Assembly (NCBI GenBank): GCA_016715865.1
Contig: JADJXM010000004.1
Span: 146,001 to 210,000 of the forward strand
Direction of reading: 5' to 3'
Length of the DNA stretch: 64,000 bases
From: Acidobacteriota bacterium
Lineage (GTDB): Bacteria; Acidobacteriota; Blastocatellia; RBC074
A program made the translations under genes and the position numbers. Shown here piece by piece: positions 1-29,914 of this stretch (position 1 is its first letter; the number at the start of each line of letters is the position of its first letter). Under the pieces are notes generated by a model. The model had not been told where the DNA came from. It ran no database searches and saw nothing but the letters and a program-made list of their open reading frames with translations.

Positions 1-457
1 TGACCATATCGATTTCTGTCGCCCCGTCGAATATTGCCCGGCGAGTTTCATATGACTTGACGTCGGGAAGCGTCGCACCGAGCGGGAATCCGACGACGGT
101 GCAGACTTTGACACTCGAGCCATGAAGCAGAAACGCCGCTTCCTTGACCCAGGTCGGGTTGATGCAGACAGAAGCAAAGTTGAACTTGCGGGCCTCTTCG
201 CAAAGTTTGTTGATCTCATCGCGAGTGGCCTCGGGTTTGAGCAGAGTGTGATCGATATAGCCTGCGACAGAGGCGTTGGCTGCCGCGTCCTGGCCCCATC
301 CGAGTCCGATGCGCGAGGCTCCGGCCTGCAGCGCACATGCGATATGGTGCGGACTGCACGCAGTCTGATCATCGCCGTGGAGTCCGGTTTCACGCTCCAT
401 CCTCGCCATGATCGTATCGGTGATCCGATCTACAAGATTTTCCAAATCCGCGTTCAT
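1..457 (-). CDS. deoC: Deoxyribose-phosphate aldolase, 5' part (runs off the window)
   Basis: Class I aldolase that cleaves 2-deoxyribose-5-phosphate to acetaldehyde and glyceraldehyde-3-phosphate in deoxynucleoside salvage. The 152 visible residues contain the family signature YIDHTLLKPEAT, then a region reading ASVCINPTWVK and VCTVVGFPLGA, and end at EIDMV. The Schiff-base lysine lies in the missing C-terminal half. An N-terminal extension of about 65 residues precedes the signature, longer than in E. coli DeoC. The ATG at 457 opens the frame. A perfect 9-bp palindrome lies about 30-50 bp upstream. Family call is firm; the start is less so. Confidence 0.9.
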   Translation of the reverse strand, partial: MNADLENLVDRITDTIMARMERETGLHGDDQTACSPHHIACALQAGASRIGLGWGQDAAANASVAGYIDHTLLKPEATRDEINKLCEEARKFNFASVCINPTWVKEAAFLLHGSSVKVCTVVGFPLGATLPDVKSYETRRAIFDGATEIDMV

Positions 458-485
458 CACACTTTCTACGTTCTCATTTCTCGTC

Positions 486-505
486 CCGTGTACTGAAGTA
501 CACGG
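486..505. promoter_or_regulatory. Perfect palindrome upstream of deoC
   Basis: CCGTGTACT (486-494) and AGTACACGG (497-505) are perfect reverse complements with a 2-bp centre. The site is 29-48 bp upstream of the deoC start codon. Its size and symmetry suit a dimeric repressor operator; a small hairpin is the alternative. No regulator can be assigned. Confidence 0.4.
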
Positions 506-535
506 CTAAATTCAGTTTGCCGCTACGCGGCTCTC

Positions 536-572
<37 letters not shown>

Positions 573-573
573 T

Positions 574-702
574 TTAACAGCATCCCTTGCGAGGCCGCGG
601 ATCATCAACCGGCTGGCCGCTCAGGTATCCACGCAGGACATCCCTCAGAATGCGCAACAGCAATATTATTCTGGTTGTCACGGCGCTAACGGGCATCTTC
701 AT
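574..702 (-). CDS. Possible 42-residue protein ending in Cys-Cys
   Basis: Starting at the ATG at 702 the frame encodes a short basic peptide with a hydrophobic segment (RIILLLRILRDVLRGYL) and a charged, proline-containing end RPRKGCC. Small proteins ending in a Cys pair are known in bacteria, but I do not place this one in a family. Support: same strand as fur and deoC, and its TAA is followed at once by a heptad repeat, a position typical of real gene ends in this window. Against: no clear ribosome binding site, very short, and the frame is open further upstream (TTG at 780). Confidence 0.35.
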   Translation of the reverse strand: MKMPVSAVTTRIILLLRILRDVLRGYLSGQPVDDPRPRKGCC

Positions 703-746
703 ATCCGGAAAACTATGACATGTGAATTGAATTGCCGGGAAATCGA

Positions 747-1205
<459 letters not shown>

Positions 1206-1301
1206 GAATTTCGAGTTGTTTAAATGACCATAACCAGTACTAATCACCTGAAGTCAGTAATCTTATCATTCCACTCAGGATTTGAAAAATGGCCTGGAGT
1301 G

Positions 1302-1405
1302 GGAACGCCGACCTCCGGTCGGCATGTCCAATGCAAAATAGTGCCAATAATTCATTTCAGCCGATTTGGCGGAAATAAAGCATGCCGCCCAGAGGTCGGC
1401 GTTCC
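1302..1405. repeat. REP-like GC-rich inverted repeat (R1)
   Basis: The left arm contains GGAACGCCGACCTC...GGTCGGCATG (1302-1326). The right arm (1381-1405) is its reverse complement with a few changes, enclosing an AT-rich centre of about 55 bp. Each arm is itself a hairpin (GCCGACC/GGTCGGC). The first 22 bp recur at 33236-33258. On the minus strand it starts about 4 nt after the stop codon of the peroxidase gene. Confidence 0.8.
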
Positions 1406-1409
1406 ATGA

Positions 1410-2687
1410 TCATTTTCCGACGACGGGCAGCCCGCTGGGGACCTGTTTGGGAACGATCGGTGGCGGAGCCAGGCTGTCGAGCGATTTCATAAAATCGACC
1501 AGGTCTTTCTTCTGTCGATCGTTAAGATCCAATTTGGCGACCTTGGTATCCTGACTGTAAACGTTGAGCCCGCGACCGCGCCCTCCGCCGTCGTTGTAAA
1601 ATTCGACGATCTCTTCGAGGGTGTTGAACGCACCATTATGCATGTATGGTCCGGTACGGCTGACATTGCGCAATCCCGGCGTTTTGAACATGCCGAAGCC
1701 GTCACGTTTGCGGATGACGGCGCCGAATCCAGGATCGTCATCGAGCGGAGCCCCTTTTTCGGGAGATTTGGTCACTCCGATCGAGGACAGGACAGCGTCG
1801 TGAAAATGAGGCGGAGTGTGGCAGACAGCACATTGGCCCTGTCCGAAGAAGACGACCATTCCGCGTAACTGCCCTGTTGTCAGCTTGTCATCCTGGCCGC
1901 GTACAAAAAGATCGTAATTTGTATCGGTGATATTCAGCTTGCGCTCGAAGGCGGCCAGTGCCCGGGCGATGTTCTGCAGGTTGATCTCTTCTCCTTCCTT
2001 CTTCGAATTGAAACCGAAAGCCTTTGCGAAAAGCTCACGATAGGTCGGAATTGCCCGCAGGCGCCGGACGAGTCCGTCGACGCTGGTCTGATGCATTTCG
2101 TCCTCGGCGAAGAGCGGAACCAGCGCCTGTTCTTCCAGTGATCCGACGCGGCCATCCCAGAACTGGACGGGGTTATAAGCGACATTGAAAATACTGGGAG
2201 TATTACGCTTCAGTTCCTGCCCCGTACCCGCACGCTGAGCGCCATATCCGCGGCCGCCAAGACCTACGCCCTTTCGTAATCCATCAGCCATCCAGTGATC
2301 AGGATGATGGCAGGACGCGCAGGAGGTCGTTTTGTCGCCTGAAAGGATCGGGTCGAAAAAGAGCTGGTAGCCGAGTTCGACCCGGGAGGCTTCTCCGCGG
2401 TTGTTGATCGGTTCTTGTGGATCGGTCAGCGGCATGACCTTTTCAGCGGTGAGTGTTGCACGCGCGAGGCGCAGCCATTCGGCCCGATCGCCGGGAGGCG
2501 TCGTTTTCGCAAGCTCAGTAATCTCGCCAATCGTCGGTCCGGCGGAACCTCCGACAAACCGCTGGCGCAATATAAAGGCACCGGCGATCGCAATCACAAT
2601 TATCAGCCCGAGCATGAGGCCTTTGGTTTGAAGCGAACGCGAACGCGCCGCATTCTGAAGCTCATTTGCAGATGCTGGAACAGACAT
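1410..2687 (-). CDS. Di-haem cytochrome c peroxidase (CcpA/MauG family)
   Basis: Periplasmic enzyme that reduces H2O2 using c-type cytochrome electrons. Of 425 residues, an N-terminal hydrophobic helix (about 24-42) serves as anchor or uncleaved signal. Two haem-binding motifs follow: CASCH (123-127) and CAVCH (286-290). Around them are the family segments FDPILSG before the first haem and the late TGPYMHNGAF region. Length fits a di-haem peroxidase with an extended N-terminus. MauG-like enzymes share the layout, so a specific oxidative maturation role is possible. A REP-like palindrome lies between it and fur. Confidence 0.9.
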   Translation of the reverse strand: MSVPASANELQNAARSRSLQTKGLMLGLIIVIAIAGAFILRQRFVGGSAGPTIGEITELAKTTPPGDRAEWLRLARATLTAEKVMPLTDPQEPINNRGEASRVELGYQLFFDPILSGDKTTSCASCHHPDHWMADGLRKGVGLGGRGYGAQRAGTGQELKRNTPSIFNVAYNPVQFWDGRVGSLEEQALVPLFAEDEMHQTSVDGLVRRLRAIPTYRELFAKAFGFNSKKEGEEINLQNIARALAAFERKLNITDTNYDLFVRGQDDKLTTGQLRGMVVFFGQGQCAVCHTPPHFHDAVLSSIGVTKSPEKGAPLDDDPGFGAVIRKRDGFGMFKTPGLRNVSRTGPYMHNGAFNTLEEIVEFYNDGGGRGRGLNVYSQDTKVAKLDLNDRQKKDLVDFMKSLDSLAPPPIVPKQVPSGLPVVGK

Positions 2688-2759
2688 GATGAATACCAGA
2701 TTGTGGGGCAGGATAAAATATCGGGGCGGAATACCTGAAATCGTTTTCAGGCGGTTCGG

Positions 2760-4216
<1,457 letters not shown>

Positions 4217-4235
4217 AATCTACGAATTGATACTC

Positions 4236-5000
<765 letters not shown>

Positions 5001-5016
5001 TTGCTACCTCCTTAGT

Positions 5017-5082
5017 GAGTAGAAAGTAAAAAGTAGAAAGATAGATAAGTTCTTCAACTTTATACTTTTTACTTTTTACTTT

Positions 5083-5091
<9 letters not shown>
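5017..5091. repeat. Heptad palindrome H2
   Basis: A-rich arm GTAGAAAGTAAAAAGTAG on the left and the complementary T-rich arm on the right (about 5058-5091), with a loop of about 18 bp. On the minus strand it starts at the transglycosylase gene end: the TAG stop of that gene (5083-5085) is part of the repeat. Confidence 0.85.
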
Positions 5092-6018
<927 letters not shown>

Positions 6019-6028
6019 CGAAAATCCC

Positions 6029-7309
<1,281 letters not shown>

Positions 7310-7324
7310 AGGTCAATTACCGAT

Positions 7325-7448
7325 TCCTAAAGTGGAAGGCGAATGGCAACGAAGTTTCGCATCTCAAGGGGGAGAGACGACTACACCAACTCGCTGCCAT
7401 TCGCTTCTGTTTTCAAAAGAATGTGGCGCCCGGGCAGCGACTGCCCGG
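7325..7448. terminator. Two stacked hairpins after the TPR gene
   Basis: On the minus strand, 4 nt past the TPR stop codon, CCGGGCAG (7430-7437) pairs with CTGCCCGG (7441-7448) around a 3-nt loop. Further on, GAAGCGAATGGCA pairs imperfectly with TGCCATTCGCCTTC (about 7328-7412). No T-run follows, so this may be a pause, RNA-stability or repeat element rather than a canonical terminator. Confidence 0.45.
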
Positions 7449-7452
7449 TATG

Positions 7453-8502
<1,050 letters not shown>

Positions 8503-8520
8503 AAATTCGCCTTTCTGGTG

Positions 8521-8608
8521 AGAAGAAAGTAAAAAGTAGAAAGGAAGAAAGGATTAATATTCACATAGTACCATCTATCTTTTACTTTTTACTCATTACT
8601 CTTTCTTT

Positions 8609-8631
<23 letters not shown>
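8521..8631. repeat. Heptad palindrome H3
   Basis: Left A-rich arm 8521-8550 and right T-rich arm about 8576-8631. It fills the gap between the TPR gene and the upstream membrane-protein gene. The last residues (ESRK) and the TAG stop of that membrane protein are encoded by the repeat. Confidence 0.85.
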
Positions 8632-10219
<1,588 letters not shown>

Positions 10220-10239
10220 GATCGGCTCTTGGGCGCTCT

Positions 10240-10606
<367 letters not shown>

Positions 10607-10623
<17 letters not shown>

Positions 10624-10774
10624 CCCGTTCCTGCATGCGGCGTCGCACTACGATAACGCTCAAAACCGCGGCAACAACCAGCAGAACTCCGATGATGATG
10701 TAGTTAATTGTCAAATCCGGTCTGGTCAGGTCCGTTCCATCGGCCTGTAACAGCAGGGCAGCCAGGAATTGCAT
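10607..10774 (-). CDS. 55-residue single-pass membrane protein in the Tad operon
   Basis: Read directly from the sequence: ATG at 10774 (MQFLAALLLQADGTDLTRPD), one hydrophobic segment of about 22 residues (about 23-44, YIIIGVLLVVAAVLSVIVV), then RRRMQERDDDWE and TAA at 10607-10609. A strong Shine-Dalgarno AAGGAG lies 7 nt upstream. The positive-inside rule puts the C-terminus in the cytoplasm. It lies between tadC and DUF192 and overlaps the DUF192 start by 17 nt. No family is recognised; a small accessory subunit of the inner-membrane platform is a guess from position. Confidence 0.72.
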
Positions 10775-10818
10775 GGGGGTCTCCTTCTTTATCTGGATGT
10801 AAAAATTCGTTTATTTGA

Positions 10819-11757
<939 letters not shown>

Positions 11758-11826
11758 AACGTCGAATCTCTTATCCCTGTTCCATTTTTCCCGGGCTCAG
11801 ATCATCAGCTGAACAAAACGGCGCCA

Positions 11827-12795
<969 letters not shown>

Positions 12796-12797
12796 GG

Positions 12798-12927
<130 letters not shown>

Positions 12928-12928
12928 G

Positions 12929-14266
<1,338 letters not shown>

Positions 14267-14336
14267 AATTTTTATCGGGGCAGTAGCACGCCGGGAGGGG
14301 GAGGGGGTTATCAACCCCGGCTGTCATTAATAAATG

Positions 14337-14368
14337 TTCGGGGATAAATGTTCGGGCGCCTGCCCGAA
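14337..14368. terminator. GC hairpin immediately after cpaE
   Basis: TTCGGGC (14351-14357) pairs with GCCCGAA (14362-14368) around a 4-nt loop and abuts the cpaE stop codon. The sequence GTTCGGG...ATAAAT is repeated just beyond it. There is no T-run, so an RNA-stability or pause role is as likely as termination. Confidence 0.4.
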
Positions 14369-15571
<1,203 letters not shown>

Positions 15572-15816
15572 TGCCTTCGTTTCCTTACTAGTGATCTCTC
15601 ACTCCGATACAATTTTGCAGATCCGGTTTGACCCTCGGGATCGTCGCCACATCCGCTTTCCGACAGCCCTGCGCAAGGAATGATTATATTCCTCGCAGAG
15701 ACGAAACTCCATCGAAAATTCCAGGCTTTCCACTCGGGCTCCGGATATCGAATCAAGGGAGCGATAAGGTCGTTGCAATTTTCAATGGGGGATCAATCTT
15801 TACCGATCATTCATCA

Positions 15817-17157
<1,341 letters not shown>

Positions 17158-17209
17158 GGCACGCTTACCTCTCAGCTACTATAAATGCCATCACTTTGGA
17201 AGATAAAGA

Positions 17210-18886
<1,677 letters not shown>

Positions 18887-18959
18887 AACGTCTCCTGATA
18901 TTAAGGCTGTAAATTCCGATGCCGGCATCCAGTTTGTCAGCCTGTGGGGGGACGGTGGG

Positions 18960-20019
<1,060 letters not shown>

Positions 20020-20094
20020 CGTTATTGACTCCTTATCTCGTAACTCCTCATCCCGAACCACCACCCATGTGTGGCCTCAATTCAGGATGCCATC

Positions 20095-20670
20095 TCATTC
20101 ATGATCCATATAACAGGTCACGCCCATTGCAATCCCGGTGCCCGTATACTGATTATTGGTATTATTGAACATGTTGAGGACCAGCGGGAGCGCTGTGTCG
20201 AAGTTGTGCGTGATCTGAATTCCTACGCGATCACCCCGTTTACCATTACTGTAGTTCTGTTCCAGAACGTCGTCACCTGTGTTGTATGTGGCGTCATTAC
20301 CCGGTGTGATGCGGACGACGGTGACCTGCGTGCCCGCTCCTGTCGGAACGCCGGAACTGTTCAAATAAGAGTTGACGCGGGTGACAGCCGCCTGCTGGAC
20401 GACGTCCTCTGAATTGTAGATCAGGCCGGCGCCATAGGGCAGGACGAGCACCCTCGCCCCTTCGCGGGCTGCAATCGTGAGGGCCTGCTTGACAGCCCAG
20501 GCACGTCCGATCTCGATGATCGAAAATACGAGCGCGAAAAAGATCGGCAGCAGCACCGCGAACTCGACCATCGACTGGCCACGCTGGACAATCCTCCGCC
20601 GGAGATTCCGATTTTTCACTGCTTTTCGGTCGTATCGTCTCATCAGCATCTTCACTTCGATACGCTCCAT
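20095..20670 (-). CDS. tadE: TadE-family pseudopilin (second copy)
   Basis: 191 residues from the ATG at 20670, which follows the upstream stop by 2 nt (TGAATATG). After a basic lead, RRIVQRGQSMVEFAVLLPIFFALVFSIIEIGRAW is the TadE-type prepilin segment with conserved Glu after the hydrophobic start. AREGARVLVLP and a globular C-terminal half follow. Pseudopilins are processed by TadV and initiate or modulate Flp pilus assembly. Start is uncertain within about 10 codons. Confidence 0.83.
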   Translation of the reverse strand: MERIEVKMLMRRYDRKAVKNRNLRRRIVQRGQSMVEFAVLLPIFFALVFSIIEIGRAWAVKQALTIAAREGARVLVLPYGAGLIYNSEDVVQQAAVTRVNSYLNSSGVPTGAGTQVTVVRITPGNDATYNTGDDVLEQNYSNGKRGDRVGIQITHNFDTALPLVLNMFNNTNNQYTGTGIAMGVTCYMDHE

Positions 20671-20672
20671 AT

Positions 20673-21179
20673 TCAGGCGCCACGCTTCATCGAGCAACTG
20701 GCTCGAACCAGAACCCGGCTGAAACTGCTCGCGAAGTTGCCGAGCGGAAGTTCAAACGGGTATAGAACGGTCACCGTCAGAACCTGCGAATTGTTGCTGA
20801 CAATGTTCAGCGAATTCGTAAATGCGCGATTGTCCTCGGCATAAAAAAAGACCTGGCTCCCATCGAAACCGTTGTTGGTCACATACTGTCGAACGACCGG
20901 CATGACATATTTCTGGAAATTGAATGAATCCCTGCGATTCGGGTCGCATGCCGGCGGCGAGCAGTTGTTGTTATCGCCTCCCGGAGGGTTCTTGGCCCAC
21001 ACACGAGCCCCCTCATAGGCCGCTCCGTAGAGCACCATCTGGAGGTTGAAGCCCTGGGCGATGAAGGCCACGCCGACGAGCATGATGAATAGCACCGGCA
21101 CGATCAGGGCGAATTCAAGCAGCGACTGCCCTTCTTCCCCTCTTCGCCGATAGACACCATGACGGGAATACTGCTTCAT
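20673..21179 (-). CDS. tadE: TadE-family pseudopilin (first copy)
   Basis: 168 residues from the ATG at 21179, chosen because GAGG lies 6 nt upstream; an in-frame ATG at 21242 would add 21 residues. RRRGEEGQSLLEFALIVPVLFIMLVGVAFI is the TadE prepilin segment, then GAAYEGARVWAKNPPGG. The C-terminal half has two Cys in NNNCSPPACDPN and one near the end. Its stop is 2 nt from the next tadE start, so the pair is probably coupled. Downstream of tadV by about 240 nt. Confidence 0.83.
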   Translation of the reverse strand: MKQYSRHGVYRRRGEEGQSLLEFALIVPVLFIMLVGVAFIAQGFNLQMVLYGAAYEGARVWAKNPPGGDNNNCSPPACDPNRRDSFNFQKYVMPVVRQYVTNNGFDGSQVFFYAEDNRAFTNSLNIVSNNSQVLTVTVLYPFELPLGNFASSFSRVLVRASCSMKRGA

Positions 21180-21417
21180 AGTCATCCTCACCATATTGCT
21201 CATGCCGATCTTCAATTGCACTTTATTCGATCTTCCGGTCATAAAAAGGAATGCTTATGACCGTTTGCCGGGGGGAAGGAATAATGTATCGATCAAAATT
21301 GAGGGGCGTTGTGATTTAACAACGGGGTCGACCTACGCGTGAGCCATGAGGGTAGCTCAGACGTTTTCGATTCTCACTTTTTTGTCAAGCTCCCCACAAA
21401 TCGCTCCCGCCTGAACT

Positions 21418-21972
<555 letters not shown>

Positions 21973-22505
21973 TTATCTCCCCTGAGGTCTAATTGGATCG
22001 ACTCAGGCGCCACAATTAAGTAACTGACGGGCTTGTCAATCAGATACTGTCAGTTACTGGCAGATATTGCCCAACAATCGAGCGGATATCGCACCTTCGA
22101 ATTCTCGACCCTGTATTTGCCTGCATCAGCCGGCGAAATGGGAAACAGCGCCTGCGGCCAGATCCTGATTGGATCAGCCATCGGACTCTGGATTCATATT
22201 CACATGTCCACAATGTCTCTCAAGCTGCTCGAGATCTTGTGTTTAGCTGAGCATTCAGGCTGAACAGCCGGCAGTCGCAAACCACCGGCCAGAAAGCCGT
22301 ACAATCGGGAAAGCCACTCGGTGAGGTGCGGTCTTGAGGTCGGGATCACTTCTCAATATCTACCCAACAGTATGAGATAAAAAACAGGGCAACGAACCAT
22401 CTGTCGGGCTGGAAGCTGATTCAGCGATTTCTATCGCAGGCTCTCGAAACGAGAGCGAGATGGCAACCAGGTCAAATTTTCAGGGTCAAGTTTTTTCAGA
22501 CGCGC
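21973..22505. other. 533-bp gap between flp and tadV
   Basis: No reading frame with recognisable protein features on either strand. It holds a hairpin soon after flp (22440-22456) and a GC-rich patch with several short inverted repeats (about 22250-22350). The upper strand of that patch has GCAAACCACCGGCC, faintly like part of a c-di-GMP-I aptamer, but the rest of the motif is missing. It probably contains the promoter and leader of the tadV unit. Confidence 0.6.
22440..22456 (-). terminator. Hairpin downstream of the Flp pilin gene
   Basis: GCTCTCG and CGAGAGC form a perfect 7-bp stem with a 3-nt loop, about 50 nt past the flp stop. No clear T-run follows. Position suggests partial termination or 3'-end protection so that abundant pilin mRNA is uncoupled from the assembly genes. 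Confidence 0.4.
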
Positions 22506-23140
<635 letters not shown>

Positions 23141-23400
23141 GGTTTTTTAAGATTTTCAACGCCAAGCACGCCAAGCCGGCCAAGAGGGTTTCAACGCCAA
23201 GTACGCCAAGACAGCCAAGAGTTAAACGCCAGCCAAGAGATTATAAGAAGTGATGATTCGCAGTAATATCCATTTCGCCGATAGCACAATCAAATATGCT
23301 AATCACATCATTCTCATTTAAATCCCTTGGCCGACTTGGCGTTCTTGGCGTTGAATCCTTGGCTGTCTTGGCGTGCTTGGCGTTGAAAATCTTAAAAACC
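23141..23400. mobile_element. Palindromic 9-bp-period element with truncated GxxExxY-like core (C)
   Basis: Left arm (23141-23240) carries TTTTCAACGCCAAG and further units of ACGCCAAGN in 9-bp steps. The right arm (about 23325-23400) is the reverse complement, including the outer CTTAAAAACC border. Between them is an 84-bp core (23241-23324). Read on the minus strand through the arm, the core gives LNENDVISIFDCAIGEMDI and then a stop, resembling the first residues of GxxExxY proteins. The same core, inverted, is in the element at 25343. Probably a non-autonomous derivative. Confidence 0.75.
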
Positions 23401-23527
23401 ATAGGTTTCAGAGTATTATCGGCACTCCATGTTAGCAGCCGTAACGATTCATCTTCCACATGACAGTGGCGAAACCGGCGCTGATCTGCGATCATCCGGG
23501 CTAAACTTCCCCCGGCAGCATCAGAAT

Positions 23528-25590
<2,063 letters not shown>

Positions 25591-25609
25591 CTTAGGTTAC
25601 AGAGTATTC

Positions 25610-26810
25610 ATGGCCATAGATGACACGACGAAGCGGATTTTGAGTTACTGGCTGGTGACGCGGATCGGTCTTTCGGTCTGGGCGGCGCTCTGTTCGACGT
25701 TCGTGCCACTGACCGAACTGGAGAAGAGGGGTCGGACTCTGGCCGCCAGGAGATTCGATCACAAGTTGGCTGGCCCGGTTGACGCTCTCGCCGTGGGACC
25801 GCTGGGATGTTGAATATTTTTACAGGATCGCGGCATATGGCTATCGCCCGGACGACGGCACGCTGACATTTCACCCGCTCTATCCGATGCTTGGGCGTGC
25901 GACCGGCTGGCTGCTGGGAGGGAATTTCCTATTCGGACTTTTTCTGGTCAGCAATCTCTGCACGATATTTTTTCTGATCTATCTCGAAAAACTGATCCGG
26001 CTGGATCTTTCCGAGAAAGAATCGTATCGCGCAGTCTTCTACTTCCCGTTTCTGCCGGCAGCGATGGTCATGTTCGCCCCGTACACAGAGCCGCTTTTTC
26101 TGCTTTGCAGCGTGCTCGCGATCTGGATGGCAAGGCAGCGTCGCTGGTGGATGGCCGGCCTGTTCGGAGGGCTCGCTTCACTGACGCGGCAGCAGGGGAT
26201 TCTGCTGCTGGCTCCGCTGGCGTGGGAGTTCTGGGAGGCAAACGAAAGATCGATCAGAACAGTCGTGAGCCGATGGAGGGCCGCGCTGGGCCTGGCGCTG
26301 ACTCCGCTGGGGCTGCTCTCGTGGACCGCTTACCGGTCGCTCGCCCTGAGCGATGTGAGGATCGACTGGAGCAATCCGCAGACCATCTTTTACGGCCTGC
26401 TGGTCAGCCCGAGCGCGGCTCAGGTAGTGCCGGGTCAGCGCATGGCCTCTCCCTGGGAGGCGTTTCGGATCGCCCTCGGACATTCGGATTCGCCGACGAT
26501 CATCGACCTCGCCTCCGGCGTCTTGCTGCTGCTGCTCTTCCTGGCGGGAGCGCGCATGATCTGGAGACTGCGACCGTCATATTTCATCTACACGCTGGTC
26601 ATCTTGCTGATCGGTTTTTCGCTGACAACAGGAACCCGGCACGCTTACCTTGGACTGCCGCGTCACGTGATGGTAGCGTTTCCGCTGATTCTGCCGTTTG
26701 CGATCTGGGGGAAAAGGCCGGTTGTGCACTGGCTGGTCTCGGGGCTGGGACTGATCTGGCTGTTGGCGACGACGTCGTTTTACGCTTTCGAGCTGATCTG
26801 GCTACCGTGA
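25610..26810 (+). pseudogene. PIG-V-like mannosyltransferase family membrane protein, frameshifted
   Basis: The first part (ATG 25610) reads MAIDDTTKRILSYWLVTRIGL through FVPLTELEKR, then runs into a stop at 25811. The rest lies in another frame: LWPPGDSITSWLARLTLSPWD, then RWDVEYFYRIAAYGYRPDDG and FHPLYPMLGRA, continuing to 26810. Removing one G from the GGGG run at 25728-25731 joins the two parts as EKR-VGLWPP, which matches the usual layout of this multi-spanning family. The full product would be about 400 residues with ten or so membrane segments. A genuine mutation, a base-call error and a phase-variable G-run are all possible. Confidence 0.72.
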
Positions 26811-26847
26811 TTGATCCTTTTCGGTTCGTGTTATAATTCCTGTCTTT

Positions 26848-27985
<1,138 letters not shown>

Positions 27986-27987
<2 letters not shown>

Positions 27988-28135
27988 AGAAATCATCCAC
28001 AAAGGTCACGAAGGAAACACGAAGTGAAAACACCCATTTTTTCCGCTCAGCATCATGTCTATGCTGGAATCGTTTTCGAACCTTCTCTTTACCTTCTTTG
28101 TGTGTCCTTTGTGTCCTTTGTGGATGATTTCTTCG
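27986..28135. mobile_element. Non-coding 150-bp palindromic element (B)
   Basis: The left end GAAGAAATCATCCACAAAGG is matched exactly in reverse complement at the right end. Inside, units of ACACGAAGG and ACACAAAGG step at about 9 bp. The centre is a unique segment of about 60 bp with no coding potential. The ATCCACAAAG outer sequence is shared with the element around the GxxExxY gene at 55044. It starts on the last bases of the hemW stop codon. Confidence 0.75.
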
Positions 28136-28160
28136 CGAATATTTTCACTTTGAATTTCAT

Positions 28161-29198
<1,038 letters not shown>

Positions 29199-29204
29199 CT
29201 CGTA

Positions 29205-29882
29205 TTGAACCGAAAACTGATCATTGCCATCGATGGTCCGGCAGGCGCAGGCAAAAGCAGCGTCGCCAGAAAGCTCGCCCGGCAGCTTGATTATCTGTTC
29301 ATCAATACCGGCGCTATGTATCGGGCCGTGGCATGGAAAGCGCAGCAATCGGGCATCCCGCTCGACGATGTCGAGCAGATCGGCAGGCTGGCCCGGGAAT
29401 CGCGAATCGAATTGACCGGTCCGGTGGATGCAACCCGCGTTCTGATCGATGGAGAGGACATCACAGAGTCCATCACCTCTCCGCGGGTAAGCCAGGCTGC
29501 CTCTGTCGTTTCGGCCATCCCGGCAGTCCGCCGCGCCCTAGTCGCCAGACAGCAGCAGATGGGCAACCAGGGCGGCGTCGTCATGGAAGGGCGTGACATC
29601 GGAACAATGGTCTTTCCTGATGCCGATATCAAAATATATCTGGACGCGTCTTCTGAAGCGCGCAGTCATCGACGATTCGATGAAGATACAGCGCGCGGCA
29701 TCGCGGTCGCATCGATCGAACGGATGCGCTCAGAGATCGAAGAGCGCGACCTGCGCGACAAGTCTCGCGATGACTCTCCACTCATGCAGGCCGAAGACGC
29801 GATCTATATCGATTCTTCCGGTTTGTCGATCGAGGAGGTCGTGGTCAGGATCCTCGGGGCTGTATCGTCGAAAATGAATTGA
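29205..29882 (+). CDS. cmk: Cytidylate kinase
   Basis: Phosphorylates CMP and dCMP with ATP. 225 residues; P-loop GPAGAGKSSVARKLA near the N-terminus, FINTGAMYRAVAWKA, then the CMP-binding insert region, GRDIGTMVFPDADIKIYLDAS, and the lid RRFDE. The start codon is a TTG at 29205, with GAAAGG nearby. It is 6 nt after ltaA and overlaps the frame leading into ribE by 4 nt. Confidence 0.93.
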   Translation: MNRKLIIAIDGPAGAGKSSVARKLARQLDYLFINTGAMYRAVAWKAQQSGIPLDDVEQIGRLARESRIELTGPVDATRVLIDGEDITESITSPRVSQAASVVSAIPAVRRALVARQQQMGNQGGVVMEGRDIGTMVFPDADIKIYLDASSEARSHRRFDEDTARGIAVASIERMRSEIEERDLRDKSRDDSPLMQAEDAIYIDSSGLSIEEVVVRILGAVSSKMN

Positions 29883-29914
29883 GCCTTCTGGATTTTAATC
29901 TTAAAGGTCGCAAT

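Noticed and set aside
22033..22263. 76-codon frame in the flp-tadV gap
   Set aside because: No ribosome binding site, no domain, wrong strand for the locus.
22255..22350. Cyclic-di-GMP-I (GEMM) riboswitch near the pilin gene
   Set aside because: Only GCAAACCACCGGCC is reminiscent; the other half of the aptamer is missing, and it would point away from the Tad genes.
23150..23400. CRISPR-like array of short repeats
   Set aside because: Units are 9 bp, contiguous, degenerate and arranged as two inverted arms; there are no spacers of constant length.
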